Counted from the stretch's first letter, positions 1-5,306 are shown. The stretch is DNA of 7,526 bases from Chroococcidiopsidaceae cyanobacterium CP_BM_RX_35 (GCA_019242465.1 JAFAVL010000464.1:1-7526), one strand, 5' to 3'. The notes: generated from the sequence alone by a model not told the origin. Numbers and translations are program-made.

Positions 1-1
1 T

Positions 2-142
2 CCCAAGGGTCAACCAGTAGAGTTGCTACCCCGCTCGGCAGAAGTGCGGAAAATGCAACATGAACTTGTTGAACATTACCGCCTCAAGTCCAACAGTTTT
101 GGTGAAGAACCCAATCGTCGCCTGCGGATCTATCCGGCATAA
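2..142 (+). CDS. Ycf45-like R3H-domain ATPase, C-terminal 46 residues (partial)
   Basis: Only the 3' end is present; the frame is open from the window edge to TAA at 140-142. The visible tail contains PRSAEVRKMQHELVEHYR and ends EEPNRRLRIYPA. It has the R-x3-H signature (R16 and H20 of the visible part) of the R3H single-stranded nucleic acid binding domain. From family knowledge, this tail matches the cyanobacterial and plastid Ycf45 family, in which a SpoIIIAA-like AAA ATPase domain is followed by a C-terminal R3H domain. The ATPase part lies outside the window, so that part of the call is inference. The cellular role of this family is poorly defined. A hairpin starts on the base after the stop codon, and tRNA-Gln follows on the same strand from its own promoter. 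Confidence 0.7.
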   Translation, partial: PKGQPVELLPRSAEVRKMQHELVEHYRLKSNSFGEEPNRRLRIYPA

Positions 143-170
143 GAAGAGGGCAGAGGGAGCTGCTCTCTTC
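143..170 (+). terminator. Probable intrinsic terminator hairpin after the R3H gene
   Basis: GAAGAGGGCAG (143-153) pairs with CTGCTCTCTTC (160-170) as an 11-bp stem with one G-T pair and a 6-nt loop. It begins immediately after the stop codon. The 3' flank is pyrimidine-rich (TCTTCTGCTT) but is not a clean T-run, so termination efficiency is uncertain. It separates the R3H gene from the tRNA promoter just downstream. Confidence 0.55.
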
Positions 171-178
171 TCTTCTGC

Positions 179-209
179 TTGACATTTCAATATAGCTAAC
201 TGCTAGAAT
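179..209 (+). promoter_or_regulatory. Putative sigma70-type promoter of tRNA-Gln
   Basis: A perfect -35 hexamer TTGACA (179-184) is followed after 19 bp by TAGAAT (204-209). A TG one base before the -10 makes it an extended -10 (TGCTAGAAT, 201-209). The spacing is 2 bp longer than ideal, which the extended -10 could offset. Transcription would begin about 10 nt before the tRNA, which suits a stable RNA gene. Confidence 0.6.
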
Positions 210-226
210 AAATGAGCTTTAAACAT

Positions 227-298
227 TGGGGCGTCGCCAAGTGGTAAGGCAGCGGGTTTTGGTCCCGCCATCCCTAGGTTCGAATCCTAGCGCCCCAG
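227..298 (+). tRNA. trnQ: tRNA-Gln (anticodon UUG)
   Basis: A full cloverleaf of 72 nt can be folded. The acceptor stem is TGGGGCG (227-233) with CGCCCCA (291-297), and the discriminator base is G298. The D stem is GCC (236-238) with GGC (248-250). The anticodon stem is GCGGG (252-256) with CCCGC (264-268), around a 7-nt loop with TTG at 259-261. The T stem is CTAGG (274-278) with CCTAG (286-290), around the loop TTCGAAT. The U1-A72 end pair is a usual feature of bacterial tRNA-Gln. The 3' CCA is not encoded and would be added after transcription. Confidence 0.97.
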
Positions 299-361
299 TT
301 ACAAGATATCTACTGCGCTGGTAAGATTCTTAAGCTCAAAACCGCGACCGACTTTCACCTA

Positions 362-829
362 CTAATGGGGTTCATCGGGGTTTGGTGGCTGTTGAGAGTC
401 TTGTTGAGAGTTTGATGTACTCCCTTGACCCCTAATAATCTTGGTCGCTTGCTGGAAATCTGCCTTCGCTTTGTGCTTATCTCCCATAATGAGGTATACC
501 CCACCTCGCTGATTGTAGGCTTCTGCATCTGCGGGATTAAGATGCAGAGCTTGGGTGAAGTCCTCAATTGCTCCCCGTCTGTCCCCTAACTGAAAGCGAG
601 CAATCCCTCGGTTGACATAAGCATCAGCATCATTATTGTCAAGCTGCAAAACTTGGTTATAAGCCGCTACCGCTCCCTGATAATCACCGCTCTTAAGCTT
701 ACTTTCTGCCTCCTGATAGATATTTTCGCCTTTCTTTTGTGTTGGGGGTAAGTTTGTTTGAGCATAGATAGCAGGCGTCACTCCTATAAGCAGAGCAACG
801 ACTCCTAGAATGGTAATGGCGTGTTTCAT
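362..829 (-). CDS. Exported tetratricopeptide-repeat (TPR) protein
   Basis: The product has 155 residues. Residues 1-23 form a signal peptide: a short basic start (MKH), a hydrophobic core, and a likely cut after IYA before QTN, so a periplasmic location is expected. About three TPR units follow, at roughly 35-67, 68-101 and 102-131. Their spacing and key residues are typical (AYVNRGIARFQLGDRRGAIE, DFTQALHLNP). The last 22 or so residues are a polar Gln/Pro/Ser tail, probably disordered. TPR domains bind other proteins; the partner cannot be inferred here. An AGGAG (complement of 843-847) lies 13 nt before the start, which is rather far. The gene is transcribed towards tRNA-Gln and divergently from the HAD gene, so it is probably monocistronic. 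Confidence 0.85.
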   Translation of the reverse strand: MKHAITILGVVALLIGVTPAIYAQTNLPPTQKKGENIYQEAESKLKSGDYQGAVAAYNQVLQLDNNDADAYVNRGIARFQLGDRRGAIEDFTQALHLNPADAEAYNQRGGVYLIMGDKHKAKADFQQATKIIRGQGSTSNSQQDSQQPPNPDEPH

Positions 830-859
830 AGCTTTAACTTGTCTCCTGCATTTTATTTA

Positions 860-872
860 GGAATCAGATTCC
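860..872. repeat. 13-bp palindrome in the TPR gene upstream region
   Basis: GGAATC (860-865) and GATTCC (867-872) form a perfect inverted repeat around one base. It lies about 30 bp before the TPR start codon, where a promoter or operator would sit. No convincing -35/-10 pair was found to go with it. Confidence 0.3.
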
Positions 873-951
873 ACGACCACTCGGCTAAAGGTAAACAACA
901 TTATCTCTTCAATTTTAAGACGACAAATAAACCCTTAAACTAGGGTTAGGT

Positions 952-1012
952 CATCGAACTCGAACCGCCGTGACAAAGCGGCGAATCGCGGCTCGACTTC
1001 GTCAAGCTGATG
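952..1012. repeat. Nested imperfect inverted repeats between the TPR and HAD genes
   Basis: Two competing stems can be drawn. The inner one is CGCCG (966-970) with CGGCG (979-983) and an 8-nt loop. The longer one pairs 956-968 with 988-1000, 11 of 13 positions matching (GAACTCGAACCGC with GCGGCTCGACTTC). CATC (952-955) and GATG (1009-1012) could extend it outward. A separate 6-bp hairpin, AACCCT (930-935) with AGGGTT (942-947), lies just to the left. The structure is 36 bp before the HAD start and could be an operator, a leader fold or the remains of a small repeat. Confidence 0.4.
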
Positions 1013-1047
1013 TGCCATGATGGAGTCTAGGTTACAGTCCCAAAGAG

Positions 1048-1833
1048 ATGGCGGAAAATTTTCCTACAGTTCTAGCCCTCGACTTTGATGGTGTGATTTG
1101 TGATGGGCTGATTGAATATTTCCAAACGGCTTGGTGGATTTACTGCCAAATCTGGCAACCATTAAATCAAACACCACCCTCTAACTTAGCTGAGAATTTT
1201 TATCGGCTGCGCCCAGTGATTGAAACCGGGTGGGAAATGCCAATTCTGATCAAAGCTTTGCTGTCGGACATTCCAGCAGCGAAAATAGGCCAGGACTGGA
1301 ATACTATTTCTCAACAGGTTCTGAGGGAAACGAATCTAGCGGCAGCAGACATTAGCCAGAAACTAGATCAGGTCAGGGATGAGTGGATTGATACTGATTT
1401 GGCAGGCTGGTTAAGTCTGCACCGCTTCTATCCTGGTGTGGTAGAGCGATTGCGATCGCTTCTGCAAAGCTCAGTCAAGCTGAAGATCATCACGACAAAA
1501 GAAGGACGCTTCGTCCAGCAACTACTGCAGCAGCAAGATGTTCAGATGCCTGCACAGTGGATTATTGGTAAAGAGTCCAAGCGTCCAAAGCCCCAAGTTC
1601 TCCGGGAAGTGATCGCTGCTAACGCTGAGACAGAGCTGAGTCTGTGGTTTGTGGAAGATCGGTTGAAGACACTGCAAGCGGTGCAGCAGCAACCAGACCT
1701 TGACGCAGTGCAGCTCTATTTAGCAGACTGGGGATATAACACCCAAGAGGAGAGGGAATCAGTCCGGCATACATCCCACATTCATCTGTTATCACTCTCC
1801 CAGTTTGCTCAAGAGTTTTCTGCCTGGCTTTAA
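1048..1833 (+). CDS. HAD-superfamily hydrolase (putative phosphatase)
   Basis: The product has 261 residues. Haloacid dehalogenase motifs can be read in order. Motif I is DFDGV at 12-16, with nucleophile Asp12 and acid/base Asp14. Motif II is the threonine at 149-150 in KIITTKEG. Motif III is a lysine in KESKRPKP (178 or 181). Motif IV is the acidic pair Glu203-Asp204 in FVEDR. The long insert between motifs I and II (about 20-125) fits a helical C1-type cap. HAD enzymes mostly remove phosphate from small molecules using Mg2+; the substrate cannot be told from sequence. The start is favoured because motif I lies a usual 12 residues in. The purines AAAGAG directly before it are a weak ribosome site. 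The stop is 2 nt before the nurA-type gene, so the two are probably co-transcribed and translationally coupled. Confidence 0.85.
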   Translation: MAENFPTVLALDFDGVICDGLIEYFQTAWWIYCQIWQPLNQTPPSNLAENFYRLRPVIETGWEMPILIKALLSDIPAAKIGQDWNTISQQVLRETNLAAADISQKLDQVRDEWIDTDLAGWLSLHRFYPGVVERLRSLLQSSVKLKIITTKEGRFVQQLLQQQDVQMPAQWIIGKESKRPKPQVLREVIAANAETELSLWFVEDRLKTLQAVQQQPDLDAVQLYLADWGYNTQEERESVRHTSHIHLLSLSQFAQEFSAWL

Positions 1834-1835
1834 AA

Positions 1836-3011
1836 ATGCTCGATCTAACAAAACTAGCAAAGGTGATGCAGGGCATCAGCCAACACATGACGATGGAGGT
1901 AGCTGCGAGCCGTCAGCGTTTGGAGTTAGCTCAACAATTACTGGCGAAAGCTCAGGCGCAGCAAAAAGAGTTAGTGCAGCGACAGCAAAAATGGCGTGAT
2001 CGCCTGTTATTTAGCGCCGCAGTACCAGTTGAGCCGCTCAATACTTGCATCGATCTCCCTGTTGCCCCAATAGTTCATACCGTCATTGCCACTGACGGTT
2101 CCCAAATTGCTCCTAACCATCACGAAATTGCCTACTGCTATTTACTAAACGTGGGTCGAGTTGTCTTGCACTATGGACAGAATCGGCAACCACTGCTGGA
2201 CAGTTTGCCAGAGGTATTTTATCGTCCCGAAGACCTCTATATTTCTCGGCAGTGGGGAATTCGCACTGAGGAATGGATGGGCTATCGGCGCACGGCATCA
2301 GAGGCGACAATCTTGGCAGAACTCAGCGACGCCCTCCAAAGCCAAGTGCCAACCTTGGCAATGGTGGATGGTTCATTGACCTACTGGTTTTTAGAGCAGT
2401 TGCCTGCCGAGGCACGCGATCGCATCCTACCCCCGATTCTCGATGCTTGGAGCCAGCTGCATAACTCTGGTATTCCAGTTATGGGCTATCTCAGCGCCTC
2501 TCGCAGTGGCGAAGCTCTCAACTTTTTGCGCCTCCAAGCCTGCCCCCACCCCGATCCTGATTGTGTCACCTACTGCCCCAATCAACTAGAAAAAACGCCC
2601 TGCCACATATTCGACCCTTTAAAGGATACTGTCCTCTGGATCACCCAACTGCAGCCGGGGCAACGCAGCGCCCTCTTTAAGAGTTCCGCTCGGATTCTCG
2701 ATTTGTATGGCTCCCACACCATCTACTTCTGCTACGTCCATGTTGGAACAGAAATTGCCCGCATTGATTTTCCTGCCTGGGTGGCTGAAGACTCCGCACT
2801 TCTGGACCAATCCCTCGGCTTAATGTTGGCTCAGGTGCAGAAAGGCTATGGCTACCCAGTCGCCCTGGCTGAGGCTCACAACCAAGCAGTTGTGCGGGGG
2901 GGCGATCGGGCTCGGTTTTTCGCTCTACTTGAACAACAAATGATTAAGGCAGGACTGAGAAACGTGGGGACTTCTTATAAAGAAGCGCGTAAGCGAGGCA
3001 GTATTGCTTAG
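1836..3011 (+). CDS. NurA-domain nuclease (DNA repair nuclease family)
   Basis: The product has 391 residues. NurA landmarks are an N-terminal TDGSQ motif at 86-90 (Asp87), a second VDGSL motif at 177-181 (Asp178), and a C-terminal ALAEAHNQAVVRGGDR block at about 344-358 (His348). In archaea, NurA is a Mn2+-dependent 5'-3' nuclease that works with the HerA ATPase in DNA end resection; a similar role here is inference. Residues 20-58 are Gln/Glu/Arg-rich and probably a coiled coil. Residues 236, 243, 247 and 256 are cysteines (C-x6-C-x3-C-x8-C), a possible metal site that I do not associate with archaeal NurA. The gene starts 2 nt after the HAD stop and ends 9 nt before a small gene. No herA-like ATPase is in the window. 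A shorter start at Met11 or Met18 is possible but would lose the coupling. Confidence 0.85.
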   Translation: MLDLTKLAKVMQGISQHMTMEVAASRQRLELAQQLLAKAQAQQKELVQRQQKWRDRLLFSAAVPVEPLNTCIDLPVAPIVHTVIATDGSQIAPNHHEIAYCYLLNVGRVVLHYGQNRQPLLDSLPEVFYRPEDLYISRQWGIRTEEWMGYRRTASEATILAELSDALQSQVPTLAMVDGSLTYWFLEQLPAEARDRILPPILDAWSQLHNSGIPVMGYLSASRSGEALNFLRLQACPHPDPDCVTYCPNQLEKTPCHIFDPLKDTVLWITQLQPGQRSALFKSSARILDLYGSHTIYFCYVHVGTEIARIDFPAWVAEDSALLDQSLGLMLAQVQKGYGYPVALAEAHNQAVVRGGDRARFFALLEQQMIKAGLRNVGTSYKEARKRGSIA

Positions 3012-3020
3012 GGAAGGGAG

Positions 3021-3224
3021 ATGACTCAAACAAATATTTTGAACCTAACTCATGACCAAATTCTCACATATGTGGAACAACAAGTGGCACTGGACCGTGA
3101 TCGCGTGTCCGCCATCAGAGAAATTGCCGCCTTGAGAAATGATGTTACCCTGCTCTCGGTACGAGAGGATGAGTTCATTTTTGAACAAAAAGTTAAAGCA
3201 ACTCTCAACACATCTCGCAGCTAA
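3021..3224 (+). CDS. Hypothetical 67-residue protein downstream of the NurA gene
   Basis: I do not recognise this protein. It is polar, probably helical and has no membrane segment, signal peptide or cysteine. The middle, DRDRVSAIREIAALRNDV, is charged and could form an amphipathic helix. A purine stretch, GGGAAGGGAG, ends directly before the ATG and contains Shine-Dalgarno-like bases. The gene lies 9 nt after the NurA stop on the same strand, which supports expression as the third gene of the cluster. Its stop overlaps by 4 nt the stop of the convergent GNAT-like gene. Base composition turns AT-rich near its 3' end, so it could be the N-terminal part of a longer protein truncated when the accessory segment arrived. 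Confidence 0.55.
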   Translation: MTQTNILNLTHDQILTYVEQQVALDRDRVSAIREIAALRNDVTLLSVREDEFIFEQKVKATLNTSRS

Positions 3225-4021
3225 AGGTAATTTTGGTATCTTTCCTGAGCGAGTAACCATTTTCTTATTTGCTCAAAATGCTCACTTCTTGTCCAAGATT
3301 TATAATGCCAGAGCAAAAAATTGAAAATTTTTCTTTCCTCTCCATCCTTTTTTTCTGATTCAGCTAATTTATAGCAATCAGATAATACATCTATTATTCT
3401 ATCATCTAACTCCACTTTCTCGACTTTATTATCTTGACATTTTCTAAGAGCTGCTACTGCTATTCCGCTTTCAAGGTTGAACTTTCTTTTATACATATCC
3501 GAAAGTCCTTGACTATCGAGCCCTTTGTCATCAAGTGCTATAGCACGAAAATTTCCTACTTTATAATTAGGATAGTTTTTCTGTGACCATTGGATAAGTT
3601 GTCTGATAATATAAGTACCCAAACCTTTTTTTCTAAGCTTTTCGCAACTGATTTCAAAAGCTGCAACAGATGTCCTGTCTGCAAAAAGTATTTCATTATC
3701 CCACTCTCTTGCACTTACTGCCCAAACGTTACAGGAATTAGCAGAATTTTCTATGATGCTATAGTTGCTAAGAATGTTGTTTTTAACAATAACCTCAATC
3801 AGTGGAATTAAAGTAATAACGTATAATTTAGAATCTCCTGTAGGGGAATTAATATATTCCTTCTTAGATAATAAAACATACATATCTGTCTTAACAGTTT
3901 CAGCTTCTCTGCCAGGCATCTCATATTTATGTTGACGAATCCTAAAAGTCTCGGCTTTTCTATCGGGTATCTCATGTTCATGTTGACAACAGACAATTTC
4001 CATTTTGTCTTCTAATATCAT
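3221..4021 (-). CDS. GNAT-like N-acetyltransferase with a duplicated N-terminal segment
   Basis: The product has 266 residues. The centre reads as a GNAT fold: strands around 66-125, then the acetyl-CoA pyrophosphate loop R-K-K-G-L-G (130-135) and its following helix (to about 147), then MYKRKFNLE (176-184) where GNAT motif B often has an aromatic-rich YxxxGF-like stretch. GNAT enzymes move an acetyl group from acetyl-CoA to an amine; the substrate is unknown. Residues 13-29 and 30-46 are an imperfect tandem repeat (QHEHEIPDRKAET, then QHKYEMPGREAET). The tail from about 200 is charged and helical, with no match I can name. Met1 and Met7 (4001-4003) are both possible starts, each with a weak purine-rich site; Met7 is plausible because the likely conserved part begins there. 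The gene is far more AT-rich than its neighbours (18 of 60 G+C at 3541-3600), which suggests transfer. Confidence 0.7.
   Translation of the reverse strand: MILEDKMEIVCCQHEHEIPDRKAETFRIRQHKYEMPGREAETVKTDMYVLLSKKEYINSPTGDSKLYVITLIPLIEVIVKNNILSNYSIIENSANSCNVWAVSAREWDNEILFADRTSVAAFEISCEKLRKKGLGTYIIRQLIQWSQKNYPNYKVGNFRAIALDDKGLDSQGLSDMYKRKFNLESGIAVAALRKCQDNKVEKVELDDRIIDVLSDCYKLAESEKKDGEERKIFNFLLWHYKSWTRSEHFEQIRKWLLAQERYQNYL
3897..3998 (-). repeat. 51-bp imperfect tandem duplication inside the GNAT-like gene
   Basis: Copies at 3897-3947 and 3948-3998 are offset by exactly 51 bp (17 codons), so the frame is kept. Over the best-conserved 42 positions (3897-3938 against 3948-3989), 32 are identical. 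All 10 differences are transitions. The duplication is therefore not recent, yet both copies still encode the pattern QH-x2-E-x-P-x-R/K-x-A-E-T. Confidence 0.85.
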
Positions 4022-4232
4022 TATTTTCTCAGTTGATTTAGATGTTCACTACTATAGCTTTTTAAAGCTAAATAAATTAACTCTCTTCTAACGCAGTTCT
4101 ACAGAACTTCGGAATGAAAGCGATAATTGTTAAAACTGCAAATGATACAGGTGTAATTGCAATTATCTATTTTTTTTCAAGTCTTCGTATGTAATTATAT
4201 ATTGGAAAGAACTCAAGGGGTTGCTAGTACTT
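4022..4232. other. AT-rich gene-free stretch upstream of the GNAT-like gene
   Basis: No coding region can be supported here. It holds three short palindromes: TAGCTTTTTAAAGCTA (4055-4070), AGTTCTACAGAACT (4095-4108) and TAATTGCAATTA (4154-4165). On the minus strand TATAGT (complement of 4051-4056) is a candidate -10 for the GNAT-like gene, about 30 nt before its start, and it overlaps the first palindrome. No good -35 was seen. The part next to the transposase remnant may be further decayed IS sequence. Confidence 0.45.
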
Positions 4233-4325
4233 TATCGCTGGTTGACTATTGATTAGGCAGTGTTGTCTACCACCTCGGAAGCCTTCATCTATATCGCCAT
4301 GGCACGGCTTATGATCGGGCGTGTT
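4233..4325 (+). pseudogene. Decayed C-terminal remnant of an IS5-family transposase
   Basis: One plus-strand frame reads YRWLTID, stop, AVLSTTSEAFIYIAMARLMI. This lines up with the usual C-terminus of IS5-type DDE transposases, YRRLTIDYELLPTTSEAFIY followed by an IAM-x-RLM-like end. The stop at 4254-4256 sits where the family has Tyr. Only about 30 codons remain: the catalytic domain and left end are gone, the normal end of the protein is lost, and no terminal inverted repeats were seen. It lies 20 bp beyond the stop of the reconstructed parE frame and is debris of an old insertion. Confidence 0.8.
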
Positions 4326-4345
4326 TATACCTTTCGTACATCCTC

Positions 4346-4644
4346 TCAGCTTTGCCTAAAAACCTCTCCAATATCCCTTAAGCCATGTAAAACGCGAATT
4401 ACATCAATTCCGTCTTTAATCTCTTGATAGAACACCACATAGTTGCTAGTGGGAAAGCTTTGCAATCTTTGGAAGTAACTCCTCGCGCCTTCTTCCCATA
4501 CCTGGTATTCCTTGCTAACGCCTGTAGTTTTTCCTCAATGCGGTCTAAAAACTCATCAGCGCGATCAAGGCTGCTGTCTGCGATATAGTCCCAAATCTCC
4601 AACAAGTCCAATTCAGCACGGAGGCGTTTAACAACGATAGCCAT
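4346..4644 (-). pseudogene. parE: ParE-family toxin gene broken by two frameshifts
   Basis: The intact reading frame gives only 81 residues (stop at 4399) and stops looking like ParE after residue 50. Three consecutive frames rebuild the family. Residues 1-50 (MAIVVKRLRAELDLLEIWDY, then ADEFLDRIEEKLQALARNTR) are in frame one. RRREELLPKIA continues in a second frame. SFPTSNYVVFYQEIKDG and IDVIRVLHGLRDIGEVFRQS are in a third, to TGA at 4346-4348. One extra base near the GGG at 4495-4497 and one near the AAA at 4459-4461 (read on the minus strand) explain it. Removing both gives 98 codons, a normal ParE length. Family members poison DNA gyrase or act as RelE-fold toxins. The start ATG overlaps the parD stop by 1 nt. 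As written, the C-terminal half of the toxin is lost, so it is probably inactive. Homopolymer sequencing errors are the main alternative. Confidence 0.88.
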
Positions 4645-4901
4645 TACTGCGGTTGCCTCTGACGGCGGCGCTGCCGTGCTTTCTCTTTAACTACTTGCAT
4701 ATTCAGGGGAGTTGGCTCTCCGCTGTCCAGCCCTGCCTGAATGTCCTGGGGCAATTCCTGCAAGCGGATTTGCTGAAGTTGCTCCCGCTCCCTCAACAGA
4801 CGCAATCCCTCACGAATAACTTCGCTGGCAGAGTAATAGAGTCCACTTGAAACCTTCTCCTGGACGTACTGCTCTAGCTCTGGTGTCAGAGACACGTTCA
4901 T
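4644..4901 (-). CDS. parD: ParD-family type II antitoxin
   Basis: The product has 85 residues. Residues 1-40 form the ribbon-helix-helix DNA-binding domain: a beta strand MNVSLTP, then helices covering ELEQYVQEKVSSG and YSASEVIREGLRLLREREQ. This is the standard ParD N-terminus. The remainder (about 41-85) is the toxin-binding tail, ending in a very basic RQRRRQRQPQ. ParD neutralises ParE by direct binding and usually represses its own operon. A strong ribosome site lies 8 nt before the start. The stop overlaps the ParE start (TAATG), the usual antitoxin-first arrangement. This gene is intact, whereas its toxin partner is broken, leaving it an apparent orphan. Confidence 0.92.
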   Translation of the reverse strand: MNVSLTPELEQYVQEKVSSGLYYSASEVIREGLRLLREREQLQQIRLQELPQDIQAGLDSGEPTPLNMQVVKEKARQRRRQRQPQ

Positions 4902-4909
4902 GCCTGAGT

Positions 4910-4918
4910 CCTCCTCCT
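4910..4918 (-). promoter_or_regulatory. Strong ribosome binding site of parD
   Basis: The minus strand reads AGGAGGAGG ending 8 nt before the ATG. This is the best Shine-Dalgarno match seen in the window and fits the need for antitoxin to be made in excess over toxin. Confidence 0.75.
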
Positions 4919-4950
4919 ATACCTTGGATTTCTCTATTTTCGCCATGACA

Positions 4951-4981
4951 ACAAGGAATAGCAACAATTGTTATTCCTTGT
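4951..4981. repeat. 10-bp perfect inverted repeat between xseB and parD
   Basis: ACAAGGAATA (4951-4960) and TATTCCTTGT (4972-4981) are perfect inverse copies around an 11-nt loop that contains the 8-bp palindrome ACAATTGT (4964-4971). On the minus strand it lies 74 nt downstream of the xseB stop and about 50 nt upstream of the parD start. It could be a factor-independent terminator for xseAB, although the T-run is poor. It could also be an operator bound by ParD. No clear -35/-10 pair for parD was found. Confidence 0.5.
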
Positions 4982-5054
4982 ACTAGAAGATGATCAACAG
5001 GACTAGGAAAATGAGAGAGGAGTGTACAGCTGCTAAGCATAACCCACCTCTCGC

Positions 5055-5306
5055 TCACCCTTCATCCCTCAGAGTTTCAATCAATAAGCCCATCTGCTGC
5101 TGTTTTGTTTGCAAAAAAGTTTCGCATTGGCGCAAATGCTCGACGGCTTGCGCGAATTGCTCGAATACTTCTTCCAGTTCCAACTCACCCGTTTCAATTC
5201 GAGCGATGATGGTTTCCACTTCGGCAACAGCCTCTGCATAATTCCATTTTTCTTGAAGTGGTGTAGTCGCTGGGTGAGAACTAGAGGTACCGATGAAGTC
5301 AGTCAT
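5055..5306 (-). CDS. xseB: Exodeoxyribonuclease VII small subunit
   Basis: The product has 83 residues. The conserved core begins at [20 protein letters not shown] (21-40) and continues through [20 protein letters not shown] (41-60) to the [10 protein letters not shown] region (66-75). These are the two helices of the XseB hairpin. The first 20 or so residues are a polar, variable leader. XseB binds the XseA large subunit to form exonuclease VII, a cytoplasmic, metal-independent enzyme that degrades single-stranded DNA from both ends to short oligonucleotides. The ATG overlaps the xseA stop by 1 nt (TAATG). A GGAGG (complement of 5317-5321) sits 10 nt upstream inside xseA, so translation can start independently as well as by coupling. 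Length is normal for the family. Confidence 0.95.
   Translation of the reverse strand: MTDFIGTSSSHPATTPLQEKWNYAEAVAEVETIIARIETGELELEEVFEQFAQAVEHLRQCETFLQTKQQQMGLLIETLRDEG

Noticed and set aside
1619..1888. 89-codon minus-strand open frame opposite the HAD-nurA junction
   Set aside because: It is antisense to two well-supported genes, has no family resemblance, and is a shadow of the plus-strand coding pattern.
3590..3811. 73-codon plus-strand open frame with several cysteines opposite the GNAT-like gene
   Set aside because: The CNRCPVCKKYF stretch looks like a zinc knuckle, but it is the exact complement of the GNAT-like coding frame and has no ribosome site.
4459..4497. Programmed ribosomal frameshifting in parE
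   Set aside because: Two separate shifts within about 40 nt would be needed, and no slippery heptamer with a downstream structure is apparent. Mutation or sequencing error is simpler.
4399..4644. 81-residue ParE as an intact shorter toxin
   Set aside because: After residue 50 the sequence no longer resembles ParE, while the expected continuation is present in the other two frames. A frameshifted pseudogene explains this better.
5015..5052. Hairpin GAGAGG/CCTCTC just after xseB as its terminator
   Set aside because: Only 6 bp pair around a 26-nt loop, and no T-run follows. It is weaker than the repeat at 4951-4981.
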